Part shown: piece after piece, positions 1 through 8,582 of the stretch
Numbering within the stretch: position 1 is the stretch's first letter
How the letters are laid out: each line of letters begins with the position of its first letter
Assembly: GCF_900111805.1 (NCBI RefSeq)
Contig: NZ_FOJN01000008.1
Location: 62,001 to 126,000, forward strand
Source of the DNA: Rhodococcoides kroppenstedtii
Lineage (GTDB): Bacteria > Actinomycetota > Actinomycetes > Mycobacteriales > Mycobacteriaceae
Direction of reading: 5' to 3'
DNA length: 64,000 nt
Translations under genes and position numbers: made by a program
The notes under the pieces: model-generated
What the model saw: the letters and a program-made list of their open reading frames with translations, nothing else
Database searches by the model: none
What the model was told of the DNA's origin: nothing

Positions 1-1
1 C

Positions 2-2149
2 GAGGTCTGGGTGGACGGCGTGCTGCGTGCGTCGAGCACCTCGATGTTCGTCCCCGTCGTGGTCGACCTCGCCGACCTGGCCGGCCGGACCGTCGCGGTG
101 GCGGTGTGCTGCCGCGCGCTGTCCCCTCACCTGCGTCGACGACCCCGCGGACGGTGGCGCTCGTCGATGATCGCGCAGCAGGGGCTGCGGTGGGTGCGGA
201 CCACGATGCTCGGTCGGGCCCCCGTCTTCGCCGGTGCGCCGGTGCCGGTGGGCCCGTTCCGTGATGTCCGCGTGGTCCCGGCGAGTCCGGACCTGCAGGT
301 GCGCGGCCGAGTGACGCACGGCCGCTGCGAGATTCACGTGACGGGACGCGCGGACTCCGACGTGACGGTCTCGATCGGAGGCGACAGCTACCCGGTGGCC
401 GTGGACGGCTCCGGATCGGTCGACGCCGTGGTCGACGTCGGAGAGCGCGAACGTTGGTGGCCGCACACGCACGGCCGTCCCGCGCTCCACGACGTGGTTC
501 TTGAGTCCGCCGGCACCCGTATCGCGGCGGCGGTCGGATTCCGCTCGGTCGACGTCGATCCGTCCCGGCCGGGGGAAGCCCTCCGCGTCAACGGCATTCC
601 CGTGTACGCGCGTGGCGGCTGCTGGGTTCCGCTGGACCCCGTTTCGCTGCGGACCGATCCGACCGCCCTCGACGCCGCGCTGGACGACGTGATCGCGTCC
701 GGCGGCAACCTGATCCGCCTGACGGGCACCATGGTGTACGAGACGCCGGACTTCCACGCACGGTGCGCCGAGCGAGGCATCATGGTCTGGCAGGACGTCA
801 TGATCGCCACCGTCGACCCGCCGGACGACGACGTCGTCACCGCGCAGGTGGTCGCGGAAATTCGCGCGGCTCTCGCGGCGTCCGGGCCGGCCACCGTCGT
901 CGTCAGCGGGGGGAGCGAGACCTACCAGCAGCCGACGATGCTCGGTCTCGCCGCCGACGATGCCCGTATTCCGCTGCTGGACAGCGTCATACCGGACCTG
1001 CTGGCGTCGTCGTACCCCGATCTGGCGTACGTCCCGTCGTCGCCGTCCGGTGGGGACCTGGCCACGCACGGCCGCGCGGGCGTCGCGCACTGGTTCGGGG
1101 TCGGCGGGTACCTCCGGCCGCTGTCCGACGTGCGCACGGCCGGGGTGCGCTTCGCGGCCGAGTCGCTCGCCTTCGCGATCCCGCCCGAACGTCGCTCGGT
1201 GGACGCGCGTTTCGGCTCGGCCCACCCCGCCGGGCACGATCCCCGATGGAAGGCCGCGGTGCCGCGGGACCGGGGATCGTCGTGGGACTTCGAGGACGTG
1301 CGAGACCACTACGTGCGCACGGTGTTCGGCGTCGAACCGTCCCTGGTGCGCCGCGACGATCCGGAGCGGTACCTCGACTACGGCCGCGCCGCGGTGTGCG
1401 AGGCGACCTCGGCGGTGCTGGGGTACTGGCGGCGCCCGGACTCCGAGTGCGGCGGGGCACTGGTGCTCACGCTGCGGGACCTCATGCCCGGCGCGGGATG
1501 GGGTTTCACGGATTCCGACGGTGAGGTCAAGGCTCCGTGGTACGCGATGGCGCGGGTCCATGCGCCCACCACCGTGCTGGTGTCCGACGAGGGGATGGAC
1601 GGGCTCGCCGTCCACGCCGTCCACGACGGGGCCGATCCACTTTGCGCCGCCGTGACCGTGCGGGCCGTGAGTCGAACGGGGAGCGTGATCGCCGACGGGA
1701 CGTGGCCGGTGGACCTACCGGGCCACGGACATGCGAGTACGACCGTGGATGCGGTGCTGGGCCGCTTCACCGACGCGACGCACGCACATCGCTTCGGCCC
1801 CCGCGCGGTGGACGCCGTGGTGGTGGACCTGGTGCAGGACGGCGCCGTCTTGGCGCGCTCGGTGACGCTGATCGGCGGACCCGCACTGCCCGTGCAGGAT
1901 TCGGTAGGGCTGACGGCCGGCGTGGAGCCCGCCGACGACGGCACATGGGTTCTCGAGGTGGCGGCCGAGTCGGCCGCTCAGTACGTGTGCGTCGACGTGG
2001 ACGGGTTCCGACCGTCGGACAACTGGTTCCACCTGGCGCCGGGTGTTCCGCACACCGTGACGCTGAAGCCCACCGGACGTGCCACCGCGCCGCGAGGGCA
2101 CGTCCGGGCGCTGAACAGCTTGACGCGAGGGGCGATCAGGCCGGCCTGA
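2..2149 (+). CDS. GH2-family (beta-mannosidase-like) glycoside hydrolase, 5' end outside window
   Basis: The reading frame is open from the window edge, so the N-terminus is missing; about 715 codons are present. The protein resembles GH2 beta-mannosidase-like enzymes. It has an N-terminal beta-sandwich, then a TIM-barrel part in which SGGSETYQQP (Glu codon 917-919) matches the acid/base motif and RFAAESLAF (Glu codon 1160-1162) matches the nucleophile region. The C-terminal third (after about nt 1560) looks like another beta-sandwich. No membrane segment is visible in the part seen, and a secretion signal cannot be judged. The family hydrolyses beta-mannosides or related sugars; the substrate here is not known. 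Its 3' end overlaps the convergent carrier-protein ligase gene by 14 bp, leaving no room for a terminator. Family assignment is fairly sure, specificity is not. Confidence 0.75.
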   Translation, partial: EVWVDGVLRASSTSMFVPVVVDLADLAGRTVAVAVCCRALSPHLRRRPRGRWRSSMIAQQGLRWVRTTMLGRAPVFAGAPVPVGPFRDVRVVPASPDLQVRGRVTHGRCEIHVTGRADSDVTVSIGGDSYPVAVDGSGSVDAVVDVGERERWWPHTHGRPALHDVVLESAGTRIAAAVGFRSVDVDPSRPGEALRVNGIPVYARGGCWVPLDPVSLRTDPTALDAALDDVIASGGNLIRLTGTMVYETPDFHARCAERGIMVWQDVMIATVDPPDDDVVTAQVVAEIRAALAASGPATVVVSGGSETYQQPTMLGLAADDARIPLLDSVIPDLLASSYPDLAYVPSSPSGGDLATHGRAGVAHWFGVGGYLRPLSDVRTAGVRFAAESLAFAIPPERRSVDARFGSAHPAGHDPRWKAAVPRDRGSSWDFEDVRDHYVRTVFGVEPSLVRRDDPERYLDYGRAAVCEATSAVLGYWRRPDSECGGALVLTLRDLMPGAGWGFTDSDGEVKAPWYAMARVHAPTTVLVSDEGMDGLAVHAVHDGADPLCAAVTVRAVSRTGSVIADGTWPVDLPGHGHASTTVDAVLGRFTDATHAHRFGPRAVDAVVVDLVQDGAVLARSVTLIGGPALPVQDSVGLTAGVEPADDGTWVLEVAAESAAQYVCVDVDGFRPSDNWFHLAPGVPHTVTLKPTGRATAPRGHVRALNSLTRGAIRPA

Positions 2150-3089
2150 GCGCGCTGGGCCAGCGAGTGACGTCGAGGCCGTGGGTACGGAACATGGCCA
2201 GCGCGATGCGCTCCATGCCGAACCCGACGCACGCGCTGTGGGCTTCCTCGCCGTCCGCGGTGCGGATGTCGAAGGTGTGGCCGAAATGTTCGCGGTGGCA
2301 GTTGCACGAGACCACGGCGGTGCCCTGGTCGAGGTCGCCGTAGAGCCGCACCACCAGCTCGGTCTTGAGGTTCTCGTTGCGCTGGTTGGCCGCCAGCATG
2401 CGCCCGGCCCGTCCGAAGAACGGGTCGTTGGCGATCACTGGTGTGGCCTCGAGACCGAGGTGATCGAGGACGGACTGCCCGCGCTCGATCCACGACTCGC
2501 GGTGCTCCACGGCCTGATCGGGGGTGCCGACCTGAACGAACTCGTGCATCCGGAACGCCTGCATGCGAGCCGGATCCACCGCGGGCTCGTGCCGGAAGCA
2601 GTAGCCGTACACGTCCAGCGTGCTCCCGCCGGCGGGCAGATCACCGGTGAGCATGGAGTACGCCGGATGGCAGGCCGCGGACACCAGCATGGTGCCGGCG
2701 GAGCCGAGGAAGTGGTCCCAGTCCTCCCCGGCGGACCGCGCCGCGAGCAACTCCGCATGCGCACGGTTGTCGCCGGTGAAGGTGGTGATGGCCCCGGTGA
2801 GGTTGGGGAACGAGGCGACGTAGTCGGTCTTCTCGAAGGACTCGCGCGGGAAGACGGGCGGGAACCGGAAACGCTGTGCGGAGCTACCGTGAGCCTCGCG
2901 GCCGGCGGCGCGGACGGCGGTGTCGATGACGTCGATGACGTCCTCGAACACGCCGGAGCGTCCGTAGAGGCCGTCGAGCGAGCTGCGGACCAGCAGGCCG
3001 GCGTCGACCAGCTGATCGCGGAACTCGGCACGGGCGAGATCGAGGTCGGACAGATCCGTGCGCGTATCCCTGTCGAGGGTGGAGGTCAT
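2136..3089 (-). CDS. amino acid:[carrier protein] ligase (class II aaRS homologue without tRNA-binding domain)
   Basis: The 317-residue protein is a free-standing class II synthetase catalytic core resembling atypical seryl-tRNA synthetases. It lacks the N-terminal tRNA-binding coiled coil. Motif 2 spans about residues 161-188 (YGYCFRHE, with Arg166 and Arg180) and motif 3 is GFGMER (289-294). Cys140, Glu183 and Cys287 are spaced like the zinc ligands of the characterised Bradyrhizobium enzyme Bll0957, as I recall it. That family activates a small amino acid (Gly or Ala) with ATP and loads it on the phosphopantetheine arm of a dedicated carrier protein, not on tRNA. The ATG lies 1 bp after the stop of the dehydrogenase gene, so the two are probably translationally coupled, and a carrier protein gene starts the operon. 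The amino acid used cannot be read from sequence. Confidence 0.88.
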   Translation of the reverse strand: MTSTLDRDTRTDLSDLDLARAEFRDQLVDAGLLVRSSLDGLYGRSGVFEDVIDVIDTAVRAAGREAHGSSAQRFRFPPVFPRESFEKTDYVASFPNLTGAITTFTGDNRAHAELLAARSAGEDWDHFLGSAGTMLVSAACHPAYSMLTGDLPAGGSTLDVYGYCFRHEPAVDPARMQAFRMHEFVQVGTPDQAVEHRESWIERGQSVLDHLGLEATPVIANDPFFGRAGRMLAANQRNENLKTELVVRLYGDLDQGTAVVSCNCHREHFGHTFDIRTADGEEAHSACVGFGMERIALAMFRTHGLDVTRWPSALRPA

Positions 3090-3090
3090 G

Positions 3091-4263
3091 TCAGAGACCC
3101 CCGCCCGGCACGCCCTTGTGCACCAGCGTGAGCTGGGCGTTGTGGGCGAGGATCCGCTCGTTGCTCACCATGATGGCCGAGCCGTGGGAGTCGCGGAGGT
3201 GGCGGCTCATCCGTAGCTCGCTGTCCTCGCGGTAGCCGGCGATGCCGCAGATCAGCAGCGCGCGGGCGACGATGTCGATGAGCAGGTTCGACGCCGTGAC
3301 CTTGACTGAGTTGATCGACAGAGCGAATCCGATGGACCCGAGGAACCGGGCGTCGTCGGCATGGGCGTCGAACGTGGTCGCGGCGGTGTGGACCGTGTCG
3401 TGCAACTGCTGGTGCACCACCATGAGCTCGGCCAGGCGGGCCGCGGCCGGCGGCGTGACGCCCGGCGTCTTGCGGGCGGCCTTCTGCACCGACGTCCGAG
3501 CCTTGCGCACCGCGGCGTCGGCGATACCCGTCCAGGCGCCGCCCCACAGGACGTGCGCGGACGGCAGCATGGACTGCGCCGAGATGTCCGCGTAGGGCGC
3601 CGGAACCACGTGCTCGGCGGACCCCGTCGCGTGCAGCATAAAGCCGGGGCTGCAAGTGCCGCGGAAGCCCATGGTGTCCCAGGTGCCGGTCTTCTCCAGC
3701 GTGAGGTCCTCCCGCAGCGCGGCGACCAGGACCTGATCGCTGGGGGCGCTGTCGACGGAGCGACGGGCGGTGACCAGGACGACGTCGGCGTACTCGCCGT
3801 ACGAGATCACCGGCGCGTTCTTGGTGAGGCGGTACCGGTCGCCGTCGTACTCCACGGCGCAGCCGCTGGTCCGCACGTCGCCGCCGATGTTGATCTCGGT
3901 GGTGGCCGACGCGACCAGCAACTGCTCGCTCACGATGCGCCGCAGCAGGTCCGCGAGGGCGGGCGAGGACAGCCCGTGGCGCGACAGGCTCATCACCTGC
4001 GTGTGGTGCATCGCGAAGATCATGGCGGTCGAGGCGCACGCGCCGCCGAGCGCGCGTGCGACGCGTGCGAGGTCGGTCAGCGAGTACCCGCCGCCGCCCA
4101 GCGAGGCCGGGATCGACGCGGAGAGCAGACCCGCGGCGCGCATGGCCGCCACGGATTCGGCGGGGAAGCGGGCGTCACGGTCGACGGTGTCGGCGTGCTC
4201 GGCGGCCACGGCGACGACGTCGTCGACGGACAGCGCGTGGGTGGGGCGTTCGAGGGTGGTCAC
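3091..4263 (-). CDS. acyl-CoA dehydrogenase-like flavoprotein
   Basis: This is a full-length ACAD-fold protein (390 aa) with N-terminal helical, middle beta (WDTMGFRGTCSPGF near 200) and C-terminal helical domains. The C-terminal stretch GIAGYREDSELRMSRHLRDSHG matches the ACAD active-site loop; Glu346 sits where short-chain dehydrogenases have their catalytic base. The family uses FAD to take hydrogens from the alpha and beta carbons of an acyl thioester; some relatives are monooxygenases. It sits between the carrier protein (4-bp gap) and the ligase (1-bp gap), so its substrate is probably an aminoacyl thioester on that carrier, as in prolyl-PCP oxidation to pyrrolyl-PCP. That role is inference. 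The start is GTG. A fatty acyl-CoA role is less likely in this context. Confidence 0.8.
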   Translation of the reverse strand: MTTLERPTHALSVDDVVAVAAEHADTVDRDARFPAESVAAMRAAGLLSASIPASLGGGGYSLTDLARVARALGGACASTAMIFAMHHTQVMSLSRHGLSSPALADLLRRIVSEQLLVASATTEINIGGDVRTSGCAVEYDGDRYRLTKNAPVISYGEYADVVLVTARRSVDSAPSDQVLVAALREDLTLEKTGTWDTMGFRGTCSPGFMLHATGSAEHVVPAPYADISAQSMLPSAHVLWGGAWTGIADAAVRKARTSVQKAARKTPGVTPPAAARLAELMVVHQQLHDTVHTAATTFDAHADDARFLGSIGFALSINSVKVTASNLLIDIVARALLICGIAGYREDSELRMSRHLRDSHGSAIMVSNERILAHNAQLTLVHKGVPGGGL

Positions 4264-4267
4264 GGGC

Positions 4268-4525
4268 CTACTGCTCCAGCGTCGCGAGCGCGTCGGCGAT
4301 GGCGGTGATGGAGGAGAACGTGGCCTTCTGCAGCAGCTCGTCCGGGAACTCGACGTCGAACTCGTCTTCGAGGGCGATCATGACGTTCACGCTGGCGTGC
4401 GAGGTGAGGCCTGCGTCGTACAGATCGTCGTCGTCGGCCACGGCATCGACCGCCACCGGGAGCTTGCCGTGGGTGGCGAGGATCTGCCGGATACGGTCGA
4501 CGTCCAGTGCGGCGGTAGTGCTCAT
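4268..4525 (-). CDS. stand-alone acyl (aminoacyl) carrier protein
   Basis: This 85-residue acidic four-helix carrier protein has the phosphopantetheine site at Ser42 in YDAGLTSHASV. It is the first gene of a leftward operon with an ACAD-like flavoprotein and an amino acid:carrier-protein ligase and is the obvious acceptor for both. The ATG at 4525 was chosen because a good ribosome site (GAAGGA) lies 8 bases upstream and the length fits the family; the frame stays open further upstream, but that part has no carrier-protein homology. A possible -10 (TACTGT, complement of 4598-4603) and an inverted repeat at 4625-4657 lie upstream. It needs activation by a phosphopantetheinyl transferase, none of which is encoded here. 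Confidence 0.88.
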   Translation of the reverse strand: MSTTAALDVDRIRQILATHGKLPVAVDAVADDDDLYDAGLTSHASVNVMIALEDEFDVEFPDELLQKATFSSITAIADALATLEQ

Positions 4526-4624
4526 GCGTCGGTCCTTCACGTGTCGATGGTTTCTGCGGACGGAATCCGTCACGCAGGGTCCCCAAACCCTCGGGAAACA
4601 GTACACGAGTTTGTTTCGGCAATC

Positions 4625-4657
4625 ATGACGAACCACGAGACCGGATCGGTTCGTGAT
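4625..4657. promoter_or_regulatory. candidate operator: 10-bp inverted repeat upstream of the carrier-protein operon
   Basis: ATGACGAACC (4625-4634) and GGTTCGTGAT (4648-4657) form a 9-of-10 inverted repeat with a 13-bp centre. It lies between the stop of the YibE/F gene and a possible -10 for the carrier-protein operon. The spacing would suit a dimeric repressor of TetR type, but no regulator gene is adjacent. Function is inferred. Confidence 0.4.
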
Positions 4658-4712
4658 TTCTGTGTACGTCGTCGCCGGGCCGTGGCGAGTCGGCCCTGGT
4701 GAGCCGGCCCGA

Positions 4713-5981
4713 TCAGCCGGCCGCGTGCCGCCCCGTCGACTTCCGGTTTCCCGCCGCCCGTGCCGCACCACGGCGGGGTGGCCGGGCGAGCACCACCGCG
4801 ATCGCCGTGGTCAGGGGTACGGACAGGGCCAACGCCGTACCGCCGACGCACGATCGGACGATCTCGATGGCCACCGCGTCGCCGGTGATGACGTCGTGAA
4901 TCGACCTGCCGGCCACCGAGAACAGCAGGAGCAACGGCAACGCACCACCCGCGTACGCCAACACCAGCGTGTAGACGGTGCTCGCGATGTGGTCGCGGCC
5001 GACGCGCATCGCGGAGGCGAAGATGGACCGCCGGGTCGCGTCGGGATCGAGCGAGGCCAGTTCGAACGCGGCCGACGCCTGGGTGATGGTGACGTCGTTC
5101 AGCACGCCGAGCGAGCCGATGATGAAGCCGGCCAGCAGCAGCCCGGTGATGGAGACGTGGTCGAGGTAGGCCTGGACGTCGGTGTTCTGTTCCTCGGACA
5201 GCCCGGTCACCGATGTCAGACGGATCGCGCCCTCGGACAGGACGGCGGCGATGCCCATCGACACGACCGTGCCGAGCAGGGCCGACGACGTCCGCAGGTT
5301 GGGTCCGTGCGCCAGGTACAGCACGCCGTACAGGATCACGGTGCCGCCGACGAGCGCGACGAGGATGGCCGATCGCCCGTCGAGAATGGCCGGGAGGACG
5401 AAGACGACGAGCACGCCCAGCGCGATGCCCAGACCGATCAATGCGCGCAGTCCGCGCCAGCGCGCGACGACGCAGATGACGACGGCGAAGATCGCCGCGA
5501 CGAGGGCGAGCGGAAGGGTGCGGGAGTAGTCGTCGAAGGCGTAGATCGCGGTGCCGGTGTCGTCGGTGCCGCGGACCAGCCGGATCTCCTCGCCGACCCG
5601 CAGATCCGGAGTGCCCGGTCCCGGCGTGATCTCGAGGAGGGTGCGCGTGCCCTCGTTGGTGCCCGTGTCGATGGTGACGATGCTTCTGCGGCAGTCGAAT
5701 CCGGACACCGTGGGCGGGGTGGGCGAGCTTGCGAACACGCGGCCGTTGGACGGACTGCCGCACGGTCCGATGTCCTGGGACACCACGGTGCCGTACTCCG
5801 TGGTGACGGCACCGCCGGTGGAGCTCTGGAACGGGGCGGGGACCGCGACGTCCCGTCCGCTCGGCCAGAGCAGGATCATGCCGACGACGGCGGCGAGTCC
5901 GATGACGGTGAGCAGTCCGACGACGACCCGGGCGGCGGTGCGCCCGATGGGGGCCGGGCCGGAGAAGTGATCGTGGCTCAC
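4713..5981 (-). CDS. YibE/F family integral membrane protein
   Basis: The 422-residue protein has one N-terminal membrane segment (about 18-40), then an extracytoplasmic domain of about 120 residues containing GPCGSPSNGRV, then a multi-pass region from about 160 onward. That region includes GLGIALGVLVVFVLPAIL, LLLAGFIIGSLGVLNDVTITQASAAFEL and a final basic tail. The motif GVLNDVTITQASA is typical of YibE/F proteins. Their function is unknown; involvement in transport has been suggested for lactococcal members. The gene follows a 233-bp spacer that contains the terminator of the upstream adenosine deaminase gene, so it is likely transcribed on its own. Confidence 0.85.
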   Translation of the reverse strand: MSHDHFSGPAPIGRTAARVVVGLLTVIGLAAVVGMILLWPSGRDVAVPAPFQSSTGGAVTTEYGTVVSQDIGPCGSPSNGRVFASSPTPPTVSGFDCRRSIVTIDTGTNEGTRTLLEITPGPGTPDLRVGEEIRLVRGTDDTGTAIYAFDDYSRTLPLALVAAIFAVVICVVARWRGLRALIGLGIALGVLVVFVLPAILDGRSAILVALVGGTVILYGVLYLAHGPNLRTSSALLGTVVSMGIAAVLSEGAIRLTSVTGLSEEQNTDVQAYLDHVSITGLLLAGFIIGSLGVLNDVTITQASAAFELASLDPDATRRSIFASAMRVGRDHIASTVYTLVLAYAGGALPLLLLFSVAGRSIHDVITGDAVAIEIVRSCVGGTALALSVPLTTAIAVVLARPPRRGAARAAGNRKSTGRHAAG

Positions 5982-6040
5982 CGGGGGCAGCCTACTTGCC
6001 GCGGTGGGGGCGTCGAGGCGCGAGAGTCCGGACGAAAGCA

Positions 6041-6076
6041 GGTGGCGGGAGAGCAGGGGGGGTGTCTCCCGCCACC
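6041..6076 (-). terminator. hairpin terminator after the adenosine deaminase gene
   Basis: GGTGGCGGGAGA (6041-6052) and TCTCCCGCCACC (6065-6076) form a perfect 12-bp stem around a 12-base loop. It lies between the stop of the adenosine deaminase gene and the start of the YibE/F gene. No U-run follows, as is common for actinobacterial terminators. The rest of the 5982-6214 spacer shows nothing else I can support. Confidence 0.65.
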
Positions 6077-6214
6077 GAACCGTGCGACCCGCCGGGGGGG
6101 TGGGGGGCCGAGCGGCGCTTTCGGAATCCCGAAGGACTCGTTGGCCAATCTACCCCTGCAGTCAGAGTCCAATCGTCACGGGGGTGCAAAGAATGCGCGT
6201 CTTGTTGTGACCTG

Positions 6215-7237
6215 TCACACAGTCGGGGCGGGAACGGCCTCCACCGCTGCGCGGACGCGAGCACGGGTCGCCGGCTCCGCGAACGACGCGTCCACCGCCG
6301 TCCGCGCGGCGGCCCGCAGCGCCTCCGCGTCCAGGCCGAGACGATGGGCCGCCAGGTACTCCCGGGTCAGATCGGTGCCGAACATCGACGGGTCGTCGCT
6401 GTTGATCGTGACCGGGACGCCCGCCGCCACCAACCGGGGCAACGGGTGGTCCTCGAGTCGCTCGACCACCCGGGTACAGAGGTTCGACGTCGGTGACACG
6501 TCCACGGCGATTCCCCGGTCGGCCAGGTAGGCCATCAGGTCGGGGTCGGCGGCCGCGGCGATGCCGTGGCCGATGCGGTCGGCGCCGAGGTCGTGCAGCG
6601 CCGACCACACCTGCTCCGGCCCGCCCGTTTCCCCCGCATGGGGGATCGAGCGCAGTCCGTGCGCGCGGGCGCGGGCGAACACGTCGCGGAACGGCGCCCG
6701 CGGAACTTCGACACCGCCGATACCGAACCCGACGATCGACTCCGTCCGGTGCGCGAGCACCGCGTTCAACGTCCGATCCGCGGCCTCGACGCCGAAGTCA
6801 CCGGGGAAGTCCGGAATCCACCGCGCGACGATGCCGGACTCGGCCCCCGCGCGTCGTCGTCCCTCCTCGAGGCCCTCGAACACCGCGGCGGCGTCGACAC
6901 CGCGCATGAGGTGACCGAACAGGCTGACGTGCATCTCCGTGTAGGGCACGCCGTGGGTCGCGAGCTCGGTCAGGCTGTCGTACGCCAGACGGGCGAAGTC
7001 CTCGGCGTCGCGCAGCACCCCGATCGAGGTCAGGTACACCTCGATGAAGTGCGCGAAGTCGCGAAAGGTGAACCAGCGCCGCAGCTCCTCCTCGGTGCGC
7101 GGGATCTCCGGGATGTCGTGGCGGTCGGCCAACGCCTTGGCCGTGCTCGGCCACATCGACCCCTCGAGGTGGACGTGCAACTCCACCGTCGGCAGCGCCC
7201 GCACGAACTCCTCGATCGTGCGCGGTGCGTCCGCCAT
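6215..7237 (-). CDS. add: adenosine deaminase family protein
   Basis: This 340-residue metal-dependent TIM-barrel deaminase carries the zinc motif HVHLEGS at residues 21-27, HAGETGG near 200, the IGHGI histidine stretch, and SPTSN and NSDDPSMF towards the C-terminus. All metal and catalytic positions expected for the family are visible. It converts adenosine to inosine in purine salvage; close relatives act on adenine or aminodeoxyfutalosine, which the motifs alone do not exclude. The ATG follows the stop of the aminotransferase gene by 3 bp, so the two form an operon. Confidence 0.87.
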   Translation of the reverse strand: MADAPRTIEEFVRALPTVELHVHLEGSMWPSTAKALADRHDIPEIPRTEEELRRWFTFRDFAHFIEVYLTSIGVLRDAEDFARLAYDSLTELATHGVPYTEMHVSLFGHLMRGVDAAAVFEGLEEGRRRAGAESGIVARWIPDFPGDFGVEAADRTLNAVLAHRTESIVGFGIGGVEVPRAPFRDVFARARAHGLRSIPHAGETGGPEQVWSALHDLGADRIGHGIAAAADPDLMAYLADRGIAVDVSPTSNLCTRVVERLEDHPLPRLVAAGVPVTINSDDPSMFGTDLTREYLAAHRLGLDAEALRAAARTAVDASFAEPATRARVRAAVEAVPAPTV

Positions 7238-7240
7238 CCG

Positions 7241-8521
7241 CTACTGCCGATACGAGGCGAGGAAGTTGCCGAACCGCTCGATCGCCGTCGACAGGTCCCG
7301 CGCCCACGGCAGTGTCACGATCCGAATGTGGTCGTGGGCCGGCCAGTTGAAGCCGGTGCCCTGCACCACCAGGATCTTCTCCTGCAGCAACAGGTCCTGG
7401 ACCAACTTCTCGTCGTCGTGGATGTCGTGCACCTCGGGGTCGAGGCGAGGGAACGCGTACAGCGCGCCCCGCGGCTTCACGCAACTGACACCGGGGATCT
7501 CGTTGAGCTTGGACCACGCGACGTCGCGCTGCTCGAGCAGGCGCCCGCCGGGCAGGATCAGGTCCTCGATGCTCTGATGGCCGCCGAGCGCCACCTGAAT
7601 GGCATGTTGCGCAGGCACGTTCGGGCACAGACGGGTCGACGCCAGGAGGTTCACACCCTCGAGGAACCCGGCGGCGTGCTTTTTCGGCCCGGTGATCGCG
7701 AGCCACCCGGCGCGATATCCCGCCACCCGGTACGCCTTCGACAGCCCGTTGAAGGTCAGGCACAACAGGTCCGGCGCCACCGACGCCAGCGAGACGTGCT
7801 GAGCGTCGTCGTAGAGGATCTTGTCGTAGATCTCGTCCGCGAGCAGCAGGAGGCTGTGCTTGCGCGCCAGATTCGCGATGCCCTCCAACACCTCTCGCGA
7901 GTACACCGCACCCGTGGGGTTGTTCGGGTTGATCACCAGCAACGCCTTGGTGCGCGGCGTGATCTTGGATTCGATGTCGGCAAGGTCGGGATTCCAGCCG
8001 TTGTCCTCGTCGCAGAGGTAGTGCACGGCCTTCCCGCCGGACAGCGTCGTCATCGCCGTCCACAGCGGGTAGTCCGGCGCCGGGATCAGCACTTCGTCCC
8101 CGTCGTCGAGGAGCGCCTGCATCGTCATCGTGATGAGCTCCGAGACGCCGTTGCCCAGGTAGATGTCGTCGACGTCCACCTCGGGGAAGCCGTCGACCAG
8201 CTCGTACCGGGTCACGATCGCCCGGCGGGCGGACATGATGCCCTTGGACTCGGAATAGCCCTGCGCGTAGGGCAGGGCCGCGATCATGTCGCGGACGATG
8301 ACGTCGGGTGCCTCGAAGCCGAACGGCGCCGGATTGCCGATGTTCAGCTTGAGGATGCGGTGGCCCTCGGCTTCGAGCCGGGCGGCATGGGCGTGCACGG
8401 GTCCGCGGATCTCGTAGAGAACGTTCTGCAGCTTGACCGACTGGTCCAGTCGACGCGTGGCGTTCTGCCGCCCTGCGGAGGTGTCGAGGTCGCGCGAATC
8501 CGTTGTGCTCACGCCGTCCAT
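7241..8521 (-). CDS. class I/II PLP-dependent aminotransferase (AspC/AlaA type)
   Basis: The roughly 426-residue protein is very close to the M. tuberculosis AspC (Rv0337c) type. It contains KLQNVLYEIRGPV, LNIGNPAPFGF, the NPNNPTGAVYS substrate loop, ADEIYDKILYDD (PLP-ring Asp) and the PLP lysine in FNGLSKAYRVAGYRAGW. These fold-type I enzymes move amino groups between alanine, aspartate or glutamate and their oxoacids; alanine/pyruvate exchange is the likely main role. I prefer ATG 8521 (MDGVSTTDS); GTG 8512 is an alternative, since neither has a strong ribosome site. It sits 3 bp upstream of the adenosine deaminase gene and next to the Rv0338c-type region, as in mycobacteria. Confidence 0.9.
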   Translation of the reverse strand: MDGVSTTDSRDLDTSAGRQNATRRLDQSVKLQNVLYEIRGPVHAHAARLEAEGHRILKLNIGNPAPFGFEAPDVIVRDMIAALPYAQGYSESKGIMSARRAIVTRYELVDGFPEVDVDDIYLGNGVSELITMTMQALLDDGDEVLIPAPDYPLWTAMTTLSGGKAVHYLCDEDNGWNPDLADIESKITPRTKALLVINPNNPTGAVYSREVLEGIANLARKHSLLLLADEIYDKILYDDAQHVSLASVAPDLLCLTFNGLSKAYRVAGYRAGWLAITGPKKHAAGFLEGVNLLASTRLCPNVPAQHAIQVALGGHQSIEDLILPGGRLLEQRDVAWSKLNEIPGVSCVKPRGALYAFPRLDPEVHDIHDDEKLVQDLLLQEKILVVQGTGFNWPAHDHIRIVTLPWARDLSTAIERFGNFLASYRQ

Positions 8522-8533
8522 ACTGACACCGGT

Positions 8534-8577
8534 CCCGCCGGAAGTGGACTGCCCGGGTGGGGACCACTTCCGGCGGG
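8534..8577 (-). terminator. terminator of the coiled-coil/holin-like operon
   Basis: CCCGCCGGAAGTGG (8534-8547) and CCACTTCCGGCGGG (8564-8577) pair over 14 bp without mismatch around a 16-base loop. The hairpin begins a few bases after the stop of the coiled-coil gene at 8583 and separates that operon from the aminotransferase gene. Confidence 0.75.
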
Positions 8578-8582
8578 TGGGC

